Part shown: in pieces, positions 56,901 to 64,000 of the stretch | Numbering within the stretch: position 1 is the stretch's first letter | How the letters are laid out: the number at the start of each line of letters is the position of its first letter | Assembly: GCA_946902875.1 (NCBI GenBank) | Contig: OX336342.1 | Location: 10,037,523-10,101,522 of the forward strand | Direction: 5' to 3' | DNA: 64,000 nt | Source: Nematopogon swammerdamellus | Taxonomy: Eukaryota > Arthropoda > Insecta > Lepidoptera > Adelidae | The notes under the pieces: generated by a model | What the model saw: the letters and a program-made list of their open reading frames with translations, nothing else | What the model was told of the DNA's origin: nothing | Database searches by the model: none | Translations under genes and position numbers: made by a program

Positions 56901-57442
56901 AATTTCATGCGAACGAACACGCGCATTAAATTTTCATGCAATTACGTACCTATTTATAGATTGTATATTTCTGTGGCGCAGAATACAGACTTATTCCATC
57001 GTGCAATGTCTTCCAGTCAACCTCGCGTTTACCAACGGCATTTTCCTCCAACGGGGTGATATAAAGAACGTGAATTCATAGACAATTTAAATACTCTTGG
57101 TCTTGGTGCACAGCTACCACACAACTTGAAGCCGGTGGTTAACCACTAAGCTAACCGTTACTTCAGAGAGTTACCTAACAGTGGTTCCACTTTCAGTATA
57201 TCACATATTATTTCACTTTCATCATACGATATAGTAACTTTCAGTATATGTGTATAGTTATATCCTCTTACCCTCATAGTGGCTGGTGTACTTGGCCGGT
57301 GCCGCGAAGCCAGGCCCCGAAGGTCCGGAGGGCGCGGAGTGCGCCGAGTGGGAGAACTGCGCCGGCGCAGAAGGGGCTCCGTACGCGCTCGGCAGATACT
57401 CGAGGGACGGCGGTGGCCCGTACGACGGCGACGGAGCTGATA
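43969..57442 (-). CDS. Pro/Glu/Thr-rich secreted-type protein, 5'-incomplete
   Basis: Two exons, 57442-57272 and 44900-43969, join in phase (GAGG|GTAAGA donor; GACAG|GACACGG acceptor; codon GGA) across a 12.4-kb intron. The product so far is 366 residues. It is Pro/Ser/Ala/Tyr-rich first (PSYGPPPSLEYLPSAYGAPS), then has a (PE)n-ELEHEHGHEL acidic run, six prolines, a Lys-rich helix (KSLTLQKLHKVTENLKKI), a 12-Thr run and the end RYVLRGNRIVEV. The first exon needs one base from an upstream exon not found in the window, so start and signal peptide are missing. No domain is recognised. Composition suggests cuticle or extracellular matrix, but no chitin-binding R&R motif is seen. Confidence 0.75.
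44851..45496. repeat. 107-bp minisatellite, 6 copies, spanning a splice acceptor
   Basis: The motif GTGTCCTGTCACACAGTCAC recurs at 44896, 45003, 45110, 45217, 45324 and 45431, exactly 107 bases apart. Each unit holds the first ~60 bases of the large exon and ~45 bases of the preceding intron, with the acceptor intact. The copy inside the exon lacks a GCCGCC insertion present in most others. The sixth has an extra TGCC by the acceptor. Confidence 0.93.
45497..46270. other. Intron without recognised content
   Basis: AT-rich sequence of the 12.4-kb intron. A 78-codon frame at 46002-46238 has no splice context or recognisable motif and is not taken as a gene. Confidence 0.4.
46272..46895 (+). 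mobile_element. SINE family A, full length, split by a hAT MITE
   Basis: tRNA-like head GGGTGGCCGAGTGCTTTGGG with B box GATTCGAATCTGG (46277-46345), body TTCGGAACCGGTGTAAAC, and end CACCCATACTGGATTAGATA plus an A run at about 46890. The body is interrupted after GTAGGTCCATTC by the hAT MITE and resumes with CCTTGCCCCTTACTAGGTGG. Confidence 0.8.
46470..46763. mobile_element. hAT-type MITE, 294 bp, with perfect 8-bp TSD
   Basis: Ends CACAGAGCACGGAATACC and GGTATTCCGTGCTCTGTG are inverted, flanked by GTCCATTC on both sides (46462-46469 and 46764-46771). It sits inside the SINE, so it is younger than the SINE. Interior homologous to 24833-25119 in reverse. Confidence 0.9.
47031..47084. repeat. 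Short palindrome, 27-bp arms, no loop
   Basis: TTGGCTATTTACAAGTTGAC onward to 47057 and its inverse to 47084 differ at two positions. It could form a cruciform or hairpin. It may also be the remnant of a small foldback element. Confidence 0.7.
47085..48189. other. Intron without recognised content
   Basis: AT-rich. No exon, repeat boundary or regulatory element was identified between the palindrome and the hAT-like element. Confidence 0.4.
48198..48868. mobile_element. Putative hAT-like TIR element, 671 bp
   Basis: Begins CAGGGGCGGTCTTAG and ends TCTAGAACCGCCCCTG. Flanks TATATATC (48190-48197) and TATATACT (48869-48876) agree at six of eight positions, so the 8-bp duplication is suggestive only. 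A very GC-rich block lies at 48220-48300 just inside the left end. No transposase frame. Confidence 0.65.
49400..49645 (+). mobile_element. SINE family B with tRNA head
   Basis: The best head of the family: GCCTCGGTAGCTCAGTGGTG (A box) and GGTTCGGATTCC (B box, 49514-49525), about 100 bases apart, so the head has an internal expansion compared with a tRNA. Body CTTACTAGATGGTAGGGTTT then ACCACCGCACTGAATGG. Confidence 0.75.
49627..49965. repeat. Inverted pair of SINE-B 3' halves
   Basis: A reverse SINE-B end (CACATCACCTACAACATCCG to TATTTACATAGCCGTTTCGA) meets a forward one (TTCGGCTATGTAAATAGTTC to GTAGTAGGTAATTTAGC) near 49797. This makes an imperfect palindrome with arms of about 150 bases. 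Confidence 0.75.
50050..50470 (+). pseudogene. CR1/jockey-type LINE, C-terminal fragment
   Basis: Shifting frames read EELFNAILPSPFHLRTTRTG, then LDLPWMRTNRF, then IGKIWKALPGHIFPPKYSLG and VNRHLSGRHG. This is the conserved C terminus of a CR1/jockey-like ORF2, followed by a short 3' UTR and A run at 50462-50469. Frameshifts mark it as dead. Longer relative of 28156-28345. Confidence 0.65.
50515..50720. other. CpG island inside the large intron
   Basis: About 200 bases of very CpG-rich sequence (GGCGGGCGGCGGCGGCGGCT; CGCGCCGCGCGACATTGCGC) directly after the LINE tail. It could be an alternative promoter, an enhancer or an untranslated exon. The frames on the minus strand are not supported. 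Confidence 0.3.
51618..51850 (-). mobile_element. RTE-clade LINE 3' fragment
   Basis: Minus strand reads TKLKWQWAGHVSRRDDDRW, DDIKYVGEKQWFRTAEGR and AEAYVQQWTLT. Like the 30.0-kb copy but with an in-frame deletion of the RW(R/T)KIG-like segment. The tail TGACTGACTG adjoins 51615. Confidence 0.72.
52676..52745 (-). mobile_element. LINE tail scrap (CR1/jockey type)
   Basis: TTTTTTTATTGAAGGCGCGACATGTG then AACGACGCCCATGGACATTC is the reverse of the last ~60 bases of the 50.0-kb LINE tail. Surrounding sequence to 53640 is AT-rich with nothing recognised. Confidence 0.5.
53649..53912. repeat. 28-bp minisatellite, ~9 copies
   Basis: Unit GTGTATCATTTTTCACTTCG then TCATAAGC, directly head to tail with few substitutions and no spacers. 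Not a CRISPR array. Confidence 0.93.
54497..54822 (-). mobile_element. SINE family A, reverse copy
   Basis: Plus strand GAGTCAGAGGGGCCAGAGCA to ATACTGGACTAGAGGAGAAC and on to CAGAAAAAAAAACTCATTGG and ACACGCCGACCGGAT. It stops inside the tRNA head, so the head is truncated. Confidence 0.7.
54930..55420 (+). other. Possible decayed coding segment, unidentified
   Basis: Short plus-strand frames succeed each other: RRVSRQRNLQYELKEKKKQF, then HYVELLRSLSMADLLAPTEN and VVDVEEPLIRQQFALKKLHV, then GFFFHVDYDARKLQSISFLH and YIIAFGATRQHWKKN. They have protein-like composition but are broken by stops and frame changes, and no splice sites join them. Perhaps a dead transposase or retroelement. I do not recognise it. 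Confidence 0.3.
55430..55653 (-). mobile_element. SINE family B, reverse copy with head
   Basis: Plus strand CACGGTTGGCTACATCACCT, then AGCCCAGAACACCTTGGTGA, then GTCGACCAACCGCAGCACTG then AGCTACCGAGGCTGA. The middle is deleted, bringing the 3' end close to the tRNA head. Confidence 0.7.
56151..56313 (-). mobile_element. Short non-autonomous Helitron, 163 bp
   Basis: On the minus strand begins TCTACACTATATAATATTAT and ends GCGAGCGAAGCCGCGGGAAA then AAGCTAG. The plus-strand flanks are A (56150) and T (56314), consistent with insertion into an AT. Same 3' terminus as the 17.4-kb element. Confidence 0.75.
57272..57442 (-). CDS. Pro/Glu/Thr-rich gene, upstream exon
   Basis: Acceptor GTATGCGTTTCAG|TATCAG, donor TATGAGG|GTAAGA, 171 nt, two bases completing a codon, 56 codons, one base over. 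Reads SAPSPSYGPPPSLEYLPSAY, GAPSAPAQFSHSAHSAPSGP and AAPAKYTSHYE(G). A Pro/Tyr/Ala-rich segment of the kind seen in secreted structural proteins. Confidence 0.75.
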
Positions 57443-57485
57443 CTGAAACGCATACATTATATCGGTAAGACCACACATCAGGTTT

Positions 57486-57897
57486 TTTTATGTAATCCGT
57501 TATGGGTGGCTGAGTCGGAGGGGACAAAGCGCATGCTCCGACCAGCCAATATCACCTCCGAGAAGGTAGGTGCCATACCGGAGACTTTCCTCGATTGCTG
57601 GCTAATACTGGACTAGAGGAGAAAATTGCCGAGGCTGCTATGCGGCCATCTTACCTCCAGTACGGTGGTACCAACCCAGTCGGCTACAATTTGAGCCTAC
57701 CACCTAGTAAGGTGCAAGGGAAGGAACCTACAGTTTTAGAGCGGTTCGGAAAGGTGAAGCAGCAGGTGTAGGTATGCACGTAAATTTTTTCGTCAGAGAA
57801 AACTCATTGGTACACGCCGACCGGATTCGAACCTCGGACCTCTCGCATGAGAAGCCGACGCCCAAACCACTCGACCACCCGCCGCCGCTTCAATCAG
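57486..57897 (-). mobile_element. SINE family A, near full length, reverse
   Basis: Plus strand starts TATGTAATCCGTTATGGGTG and runs to the tRNA head, whose reverse reads GGATTCGAACCTCGGACC (B box) and CCACTCGACCACCCGCCG (A box) at 57830-57890. It lies within 50 bases of the exon 57272-57442. Confidence 0.8.
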
Positions 57898-58044
57898 GTA
57901 CCTACAATACGGACCACCTAGGGCGCTCTGTATGGGAACACGTGTCGCCAACATTCCTACTAATATCACAATATTATTTTTTCTTTATTCTTTGTTGATC
58001 ATTCGTATTTTAGTACTCTAAACTTGAATTTGTCATATTTTCTT

Positions 58045-58384
58045 TTTACCCGACTTAAAAAAAAAGGAGGATGTTCTCAATTGGACTGTATTTTTTTTTT
58101 ATGTTTGTTACCTCAGAACTTTCGACTGGGTGAACCGATTTTGATGATTCTTTTTTTATTTGAAAGCTGGTGCTTCGCGTGTGGTCCCATTTCAATTTGG
58201 TCAAGATCGGATTGGAAAGCGAGGCGGAATCGCGAGGCCGAGGGCCGAGCAATTCCGCCGAGTACATTAATACCAAAAAATTACTAAAAAAAAATGTGAA
58301 ATAAAAAACAATTTAAAAAATATAAAAACCGCCTTCAAAAATGTATGAAATAAAAAAAAAATCGAACCCTAGAGTTGAAGGCGG
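58045..58384. repeat. Dispersed AT-rich repeat at the LTR element's left flank
   Basis: Begins TTTTTACCCGACTTAAAAAA then GGAGGATG and includes GTGAACCGATTTTGATGATT. It ends with TATAAAAACCGCCTTC and TCGAACCCTAGAGTTGAAGG (58321-58384). The last 64 bases recur inverted at 62820-62885 beyond the 3' LTR. Confidence 0.55.
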
Positions 58385-58758
58385 TGGTTGCGCCGCTTTT
58401 TAGTTTTTCGCGTTTTTTGTTTATAATCTTTCTTCATTTTCATTCCATTTTCACTGGCGCCACTAAATGTCAAAACGCATAATAAGAAAAATATAGTTGT
58501 TGTCACCGCACCGCAAAAAAGGCAAGAATTCCACCGCCGCTCCGCCGCGCTCTAAACCTGAAGAACTGAATATATCTTCGAACATATAGCCACCCGCAAC
58601 GCTAATCAGTTACCAGAGGTACCTCTCGCGCGCGAGTGCAGTTTCACGTGAAATTTATAAACTTTTATCTGCCACGCAACTCTCCAACTCAAAATCCCAG
58701 GAGCAATCGGATGCGGTGCTGCTGCCGCAGACATCAGTCCAGCAGGTCAGTGGCGCCA
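58385..58758 (+). repeat. 5' LTR of BEL/Pao element (374 bp)
   Basis: Starts TGGTTGCGCCGC and ends GTGGCGCCA. By eye identical over 374 bases to 62344-62717. TG...CA termini fit retroviral-type LTRs. The next base (T) is also shared, so the end may be off by a base or two. The 407 bases to the start codon form the leader. Confidence 0.9.
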
Positions 58759-59165
58759 TCGTCCATGTGGTCCTTCACCGTCGGATACCAAACCTGGTTC
58801 GCAACGCAGTTCCTGGAATTTTGCATTAAAATTTCGCTCATAAAACTAAATTTTACTAAATTCCGCTTTTCATCACGTAAATAACCGTGAATACATGCAT
58901 GCAACCATCCCGCAAGTCTTTCCATTTATGGAAAATATATATTTTCGTTTTTTAGAATAAAATATTTTATATTTTGCATTTTGTTGATAATCTTGTCATG
59001 TAATTTATTTCAAATATTTGTTTCAAACATAAATGTCAAAATTAGAACTTTATGAACATAAATATTGTATTGCATTATTTTTCTAAACTTATTATGACTT
59101 GATAGAATAAATTTCTTTATTCGCTTGTTTATAATTCGAATTTCTGTCAAAATTGATTACTGAAA

Positions 59166-62100
59166 ATGTCTACATCAGAAATGTCAATCTCAAATGCAAA
59201 TCTTTTGTTGCTGAAAGCAAAAAGAGAAAGTCTATTTGAAAATGTAAACAAAACTTATAAGTTGAGTCTTAAGGTAGGCGATACACAGCGATGCGATACA
59301 CGCAGCCAACAAGAGTTCTTGACTCGTCTAGAATCGCTAGAAAAGACACGCGCTGAATTTATTCAAGTCAATGATGACTATAATATTTTGATGTTAACCA
59401 CCAGTGAGGGAGGTCAATTCACACCGGAGTTCCAAGCGGTAGAATCGCTCGACGAGCTTTACTGCAACATACGCGCAGTGGAGCGCAAGCTTAATTCACT
59501 TGAACGACTCGCGTCTTCTAACACGTCGGATTCAAAAATGTCCATTCGTAAACCCAAATTACCACAATTGGAACTTCAGAAATTCGATGGCTCCTATAGC
59601 CAATGGCCTGTCTTCTTCGAAACCTTTAAGGCGGTCATCCATGACAACAATGATTTGTCAGACACCGAAAAGGTTCACTATCTGGTAGGGAAACTATCAG
59701 GTCGCGCGCTCTCTGTATGCGCTGGCATTCCGCCTATCGGTATTAACTATTCAATAATTTGGAACGCGCTTCAGTCAAAATATAATGACAAAAGAACTCT
59801 CGCAACACAATATCTGAAGCAGATTATAAACTTCAAGGCTATTAGTGCCGCTAGTCCCGCAGTTCTCGACACGTTCACAGAAACGGTTTGCCCTTCTTAC
59901 GCTGCGTTGAAAGAATTGAAACTGGACAACCTGACGGACTTCATCGTGACTCACCTCGCGCTTTCCAAGCTGGACAAGGAAACTGTTATTTCGTTTGAAC
60001 AGACAGTCAGAGGTGTGTCTATGCCTACTTTCGCTACGCTTGAGGAGTTCATCAAGGAGCAGTCCAAAATCCTCCAAAGGACTCAAACTAGTTTCACGTC
60101 CAAAGCAGGGTCATCTTCAACAAATCCTAAGCCGCACTCTCTTGTAGTGAACGAGAGTGATTTCAGCACGGGTTGTACAATTTGTAACTCAGAGGAGACA
60201 CACCCGCTATATAAGTGTGAAAAATTCTTAAAGTTGTCTCCTCAAGAGAGATTCGAAATCGCCAACAAAAACAATCTGTGCAAAAACTGTACCTCTAATT
60301 TACATCACACAAAATTTTGCAAATCGAAACATACATGTTCTAGATGTCATCGCAGACATCATACGCTGCTTCACCTTGACAATGTGATCAACACGCAAAC
60401 GCAATCTGTTCTGAACTCGCACACATTACAGCCCCAGTCCGCACCCGCTACCGCTTCAGCCTGTCCAGGCAATGTAAAATCAATTAACGCGGGTTTACAT
60501 GTGCGCGAGTCAGATGAAGATCTTAGCTTGATCGCCTCAACCGCTTCGCAATCTTCAACAATGCTGCTGCCAACGGCTTCAGTAATTGTCAATAATGTTC
60601 AAGGTGAACGAGTCCACATTCGTCTACTTATTGATAGTGGATCGATGTGCAACTTCATAACAGAATCATGCTGCAAGCAGCTTGGGCTCAAGGTTTCGCG
60701 CTCGCCATCTTCTGTGCGGGGAATAGGCCTCTCCGTGCGGCCAATAAAAGGCTACACAAATTTTACATTTTCTTCCCGACTAGACGTTCAAAATACCTAC
60801 ACGATTCGCGCTCTCGTAATTGACAAAATAACAGGCAAGTTACCTAACGCTGTTGTGAGTTCGCAAGATTTGCAACAATTTATTAAATTACCTATGGCTG
60901 ATGTAAACTTCAACATTCCTTCAGATGTAGACGGCCTGTTAGGTGTGGAGGTTTTCGCCGATATTCTTGGCTCCAACAAAATAACCAGTCTTTCCACAAA
61001 CGCGATCGCTCAAGAAACCACCTTGGGCTATGTTTTCATGGGTAAAGTTAAATGCTCGTCTGGTCTCGAAATTCCAGACAGGTCCTTTTGTACCACAATT
61101 GAACCTAGTCTAGAATGCCTTTTACACAAGTTCTGGGAAATAGAAAATGTCGAAAACAAAATTCACTTGAGTCCCGAACAAACGGCATGTGAACGCAGCT
61201 TTATTGAAAATGTCTCACGCGACGCAAGCGGCCGTTACACGGTGGCGCTGCCATTTTGTAACGACACTTCCGAATTAGGAAATTCGAATACTATCGCAAT
61301 GAAACGCTTTGTTAGACTAGAACATAAATTAAACGCTAACAGTGAATTAAGATTGGGGTACAACGCTACTATACAAGACTACATCGACAAGGGATACCTG
61401 TCAAAAGTAGATTGTCCGCGCACATCAGAAAAACGCAGCTATGTTATCTCGCATCACGCAATTTACAATCCTAATAAGACAACGTCCAAGATAAGAATAG
61501 TTCTGGATGCGAGCTGCAAGACCAGTTCTAGGACTTCGCTAAATGACATTGACACACTCAGTCAAGAGTTGTCTAACAAAAGAATCGAATACAAAATCAA
61601 TCCTACACTTGCCCTTCATATGGGTGGAATTTGGGAATCTCATATAAAAAGTGTAAAAACGCATCTTTACAAAGTGATAGGGATGCAAATCCTCACTTAT
61701 GAAGAACTCTCAACTGTTTTAGTACAGATTGAGGCTCTTCTAAACAGTAGACCATTGTGTGCTCTCAGCTCTGATCCGCGAGAGCCAATGGCGCTGACAC
61801 CAGCGCACTTCCTTACCGTAAGTCCACTGCAGTCTCTTCCCTCTAAGGAATTTGTCGCACCCACTCAGCCTTCTCCCGTCAATAGGTTCGCTCTTCTTGA
61901 TCACCTTCTCCAATCTTATTGGAAACGCTGGAGACAGGAATATTTAACTTCCCTCCAAACGAGAGAAAAGTGGAACACGCCAAGTAAACCAATAGAAAAG
62001 GGAATGGTTGTAATCTTTAAGGAAGACAATGTTCCTCCACTGCATTGGCCACTAGGAGTCATCGAAGATGTGTTCCCTGGTAAGGACAGAATAATACGAG

Positions 62101-62174
62101 TCGTTCAAGTTAGAACAAAAACCGGCAGCTACCGACGCCCAGTAGTACGAATCTGTCCGCTGCCTAATCAATAA
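59166..62174 (+). CDS. BEL/Pao Gag-protease with truncated RT and integrase tail
   Basis: 1002 residues, ATG in AAAATGT context. About 130-300: DUF1759 Gag-like domain (LQKFDGSYSQWPVFFETF). About 335-410: Cys/His knuckles (CTICNSEETHPLYKC, CKNCTSNLHHTKFC, CSRCHRRHH). About 480-650: DUF1758 retropepsin with LIDSGS. About 690-795: the N-terminal start of reverse transcriptase (RIVLDASCKTSSRTSLND). At ~795, near 61551, the frame passes straight into the C-terminal integrase region (ELSNKRIEYKINP, HMGGIWESHIKS) and DUF5641. The YxDD polymerase site, RNase H and most of the integrase catalytic triad are absent. No stop interrupts the fusion, so a Gag-protease protein could still be made. Confidence 0.9.
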   Translation: MSTSEMSISNANLLLLKAKRESLFENVNKTYKLSLKVGDTQRCDTRSQQEFLTRLESLEKTRAEFIQVNDDYNILMLTTSEGGQFTPEFQAVESLDELYCNIRAVERKLNSLERLASSNTSDSKMSIRKPKLPQLELQKFDGSYSQWPVFFETFKAVIHDNNDLSDTEKVHYLVGKLSGRALSVCAGIPPIGINYSIIWNALQSKYNDKRTLATQYLKQIINFKAISAASPAVLDTFTETVCPSYAALKELKLDNLTDFIVTHLALSKLDKETVISFEQTVRGVSMPTFATLEEFIKEQSKILQRTQTSFTSKAGSSSTNPKPHSLVVNESDFSTGCTICNSEETHPLYKCEKFLKLSPQERFEIANKNNLCKNCTSNLHHTKFCKSKHTCSRCHRRHHTLLHLDNVINTQTQSVLNSHTLQPQSAPATASACPGNVKSINAGLHVRESDEDLSLIASTASQSSTMLLPTASVIVNNVQGERVHIRLLIDSGSMCNFITESCCKQLGLKVSRSPSSVRGIGLSVRPIKGYTNFTFSSRLDVQNTYTIRALVIDKITGKLPNAVVSSQDLQQFIKLPMADVNFNIPSDVDGLLGVEVFADILGSNKITSLSTNAIAQETTLGYVFMGKVKCSSGLEIPDRSFCTTIEPSLECLLHKFWEIENVENKIHLSPEQTACERSFIENVSRDASGRYTVALPFCNDTSELGNSNTIAMKRFVRLEHKLNANSELRLGYNATIQDYIDKGYLSKVDCPRTSEKRSYVISHHAIYNPNKTTSKIRIVLDASCKTSSRTSLNDIDTLSQELSNKRIEYKINPTLALHMGGIWESHIKSVKTHLYKVIGMQILTYEELSTVLVQIEALLNSRPLCALSSDPREPMALTPAHFLTVSPLQSLPSKEFVAPTQPSPVNRFALLDHLLQSYWKRWRQEYLTSLQTREKWNTPSKPIEKGMVVIFKEDNVPPLHWPLGVIEDVFPGKDRIIRVVQVRTKTGSYRRPVVRICPLPNQ

Positions 62175-62343
62175 TAATTTTATTTTCAATTCTCTTACTT
62201 ATTTGAATTTTGTTATTGTCTTCGATTGAATATAATGTAATTTACCTTTCTTATACTTTGTTGTCTGCGCTTACGCATAGTTACGCAAGAATATAATTAA
62301 TTTTAATTGTTTCTTTTGGAGAAACACTCCAAGGCCGGGGGGA

Positions 62344-62717
62344 TGGTTGCGCCGCTTTTTAGTTTTTCGCGTTTTTTGTTTATAATCTTTCTTCATTTTC
62401 ATTCCATTTTCACTGGCGCCACTAAATGTCAAAACGCATAATAAGAAAAATATAGTTGTTGTCACCGCACCGCAAAAAAGGCAAGAATTCCACCGCCGCT
62501 CCGCCGCGCTCTAAACCTGAAGAACTGAATATATCTTCGAACATATAGCCACCCGCAACGCTAATCAGTTACCAGAGGTACCTCTCGCGCGCGAGTGCAG
62601 TTTCACGTGAAATTTATAAACTTTTATCTGCCACGCAACTCTCCAACTCAAAATCCCAGGAGCAATCGGATGCGGTGCTGCTGCCGCAGACATCAGTCCA
62701 GCAGGTCAGTGGCGCCA
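62344..62717 (+). repeat. 3' LTR of BEL/Pao element
   Basis: Same 374 bases as the 5' LTR, preceded by the polypurine tract. Downstream the shared sequence stops at 62718. Confidence 0.9.
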
Positions 62718-62950
62718 TGGCGTGGTCCAGGCGGTGCTAAAGCAAGCAAAAATGATGCATGAAAGAAAACATGAGTGGATGATATCCTTTGTGATTTGTG
62801 TAGACTTCTTTATCACAGCCTTCAACTCTAGGGTTCGATTTTTTTTATGGTATTCATTTTTAAAGGCGGTTTTTATATTTTTTATTACAATCCGGTTCAA
62901 TTGCACCCGCACAGAAGAGCCGGCAAGAAACTTCGCAAGGTTTTTTTAAA
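62718..62950. repeat. Right flank with inverted copy of the left flank
   Basis: 62820-62885 reads TTCAACTCTAGGGTTCGATT, then AAAGGCGGTTTTTATATTTT, the inverse of 58321-58384 with a few differences. The LTR element therefore sits inside, or has rearranged, an older inverted-repeat element. Confidence 0.6.
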
Positions 62951-64000
62951 TCTTTGATTACAATACGTTGTGACTAAATACATAATAGACACCGCTTACA
63001 GTGTTAAACTACAGTTCTAGAGCTAGAATACTATAGTTTAAGCTTTATACTTAATTATGACCACCTGAAGTCAAAGATAACCAGTAAAAATAAATCAAGT
63101 GTATAGATCCTTTGTCAGAAATATTTGATATATAATAAATTAAAACATCCGACATAATTATTTGAAAGTGGAACGGTCAAGTATGGCACTTGTGAATCTT
63201 GCAATAACTAATTTATAAGTGCGATGTTCTTTAACCTCATAATAATAATTTTATTTAATTGAAATTGTACGAAATAGGTACATACGTAGTTATTCATTAT
63301 GAAGCAATTGTTATTTTGACACGTGATTATCTAGTGAGTTTTACGCGGTAAGGTATTCTCTTAGGTTTAAGCTATTGCGTTATTGAAGTCCTTGTCAAAT
63401 ACCAAAATCACAAGTTATAACATTTTAAAACCTCATTAACCAATCATTTTAGACAATCACCTCAAATCGTTATATAATATTTTGGGGTCAACTAAAATCT
63501 CTTGAACTCGCTTTGTTGTTTAACAACAATCGATAATTAAAATAATCACTAAAAACCAATAAGTCAATAAATTTATCTATTATCGTGTAAGTGACAAATA
63601 TTTTAGGCTATAATAAAACGGTGCCGCACCATTGCTTATTTTATTGAGTTTCACATAAATTCCGCAAACTTAATAATCAAGATACTCAATCATATTATTA
63701 TGATGATAAAGCGATTGTTTCTCATAAATTAATTAATTAATAATGTCCGGGCAAACCCTCTTGAATGACTCGCCAAATTCTTGCGCTCTTGCATCACCCG
63801 TGGAAACTTGCAAATAATTAATTCTCAAACTGCACTTTGTTTCCTTTCGAAGTAACAATACGTGTGATCGGACAATAGTTGCATTACAAAATATCATTTT
63901 CCGCTTCGTCCCACGCCAGTCTCGCGGCAGACCACACCACCGTCACAGGTTGCCTAGCCTTTATCGCAACTCACTAAACATTATAGTCGCATTGTCCAAT
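62951..64000. other. Gene-free right end
   Basis: AT-rich sequence with no exon, repeat boundary or regulatory motif recognised. It should belong to the region upstream of the minus-strand Pro/Glu-rich gene, whose first exon was looked for here and not found. Confidence 0.4.

Larger units (their letters stand above)
58385..62717 (+). mobile_element. BEL/Pao LTR retrotransposon, internally deleted
   Basis: A 4.33-kb element: two 374-bp LTRs, a 407-bp leader, one 1002-codon frame and a purine-rich tract (AAGGCCGGGGGGA, 62331-62343) directly before the 3' LTR, where plus-strand DNA synthesis would start. The classification rests on the DUF1759-DUF1758 order and the IN/DUF5641 tail of BEL/Pao elements. 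Full-length relatives usually code for ~1700-1800 residues. The LTRs read as identical, so insertion was recent. A clean target duplication could not be seen (GGCGG before, TGGCG after). With no polymerase core it would depend on proteins from a relative. Confidence 0.88.

Noticed and set aside
58385..62717. A 5-bp target duplication for the BEL element
   Set aside because: GGCGG before and TGGCG after do not match. The bases shared at the 3' LTR edge make the boundary uncertain by one or two bases, so no duplication is claimed.

Overview
The window looks like nuclear DNA from a moth or butterfly (Lepidoptera). The grounds are genes split by small and large introns, an AT-rich background, and dense insect mobile elements. 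These include tRNA-headed SINEs, Helitrons ending in the GCGAAGCCGCGGGCAAAAGCTAG type of terminus, RTE- and CR1/jockey-type LINE tails, hAT-type MITEs and a BEL/Pao LTR element. The taxon call rests on remembered repeat families, not on a search. Most long open frames in the window are repeat shadows or chance; I found three cellular genes.

Layout. 1-20.8 kb: no supported gene. It holds GC-rich islands (1-110, 9.3, 11.5 and 12.4 kb), a foldback element at 1.4 kb, SINE copies, a perfect 97-bp-arm palindrome at 10.1 kb, a TIR element swollen by insertions (14.7-16.4 kb) and a 2.2-kb Helitron full of tandem arrays (17.4-19.6 kb), whose empty site can be read from a related repeat at 8.7 kb. 20.85-29.2 kb (+): a complete seven-exon methionine aminopeptidase 1 gene (384 aa) with all metal ligands and the N-terminal zinc finger; its fourth intron is of GC-AG type and its introns are packed with retroelement debris. 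31.0-37.3 kb (-): an eight-exon gene for a 671-aa secreted protein that I do not recognise, reconstructed by matching intron phases; its first exon encodes only Met-Lys. 43.4-57.4 kb (-): at least two exons of a second secreted-looking Pro/Glu/Thr-rich protein, whose start lies beyond what I can see. The intron boundary of its large exon is amplified into six copies of a 107-bp unit, each carrying the splice acceptor. 58.4-62.7 kb (+): a BEL/Pao element with LTRs that read as identical. Its single open frame has lost the reverse transcriptase core, RNase H and most of the integrase by an in-frame deletion. 62.95-64 kb: nothing recognised.

Function. MetAP1 is a cytosolic housekeeping enzyme that removes the initiator methionine. 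The two minus-strand genes look like unrelated secreted or cuticle-type products of low complexity. Nothing shows that the three genes share a pathway. The most unusual items are the amplified splice acceptor, the internally deleted but open BEL frame, the perfect palindrome and the Helitron with its readable empty site.
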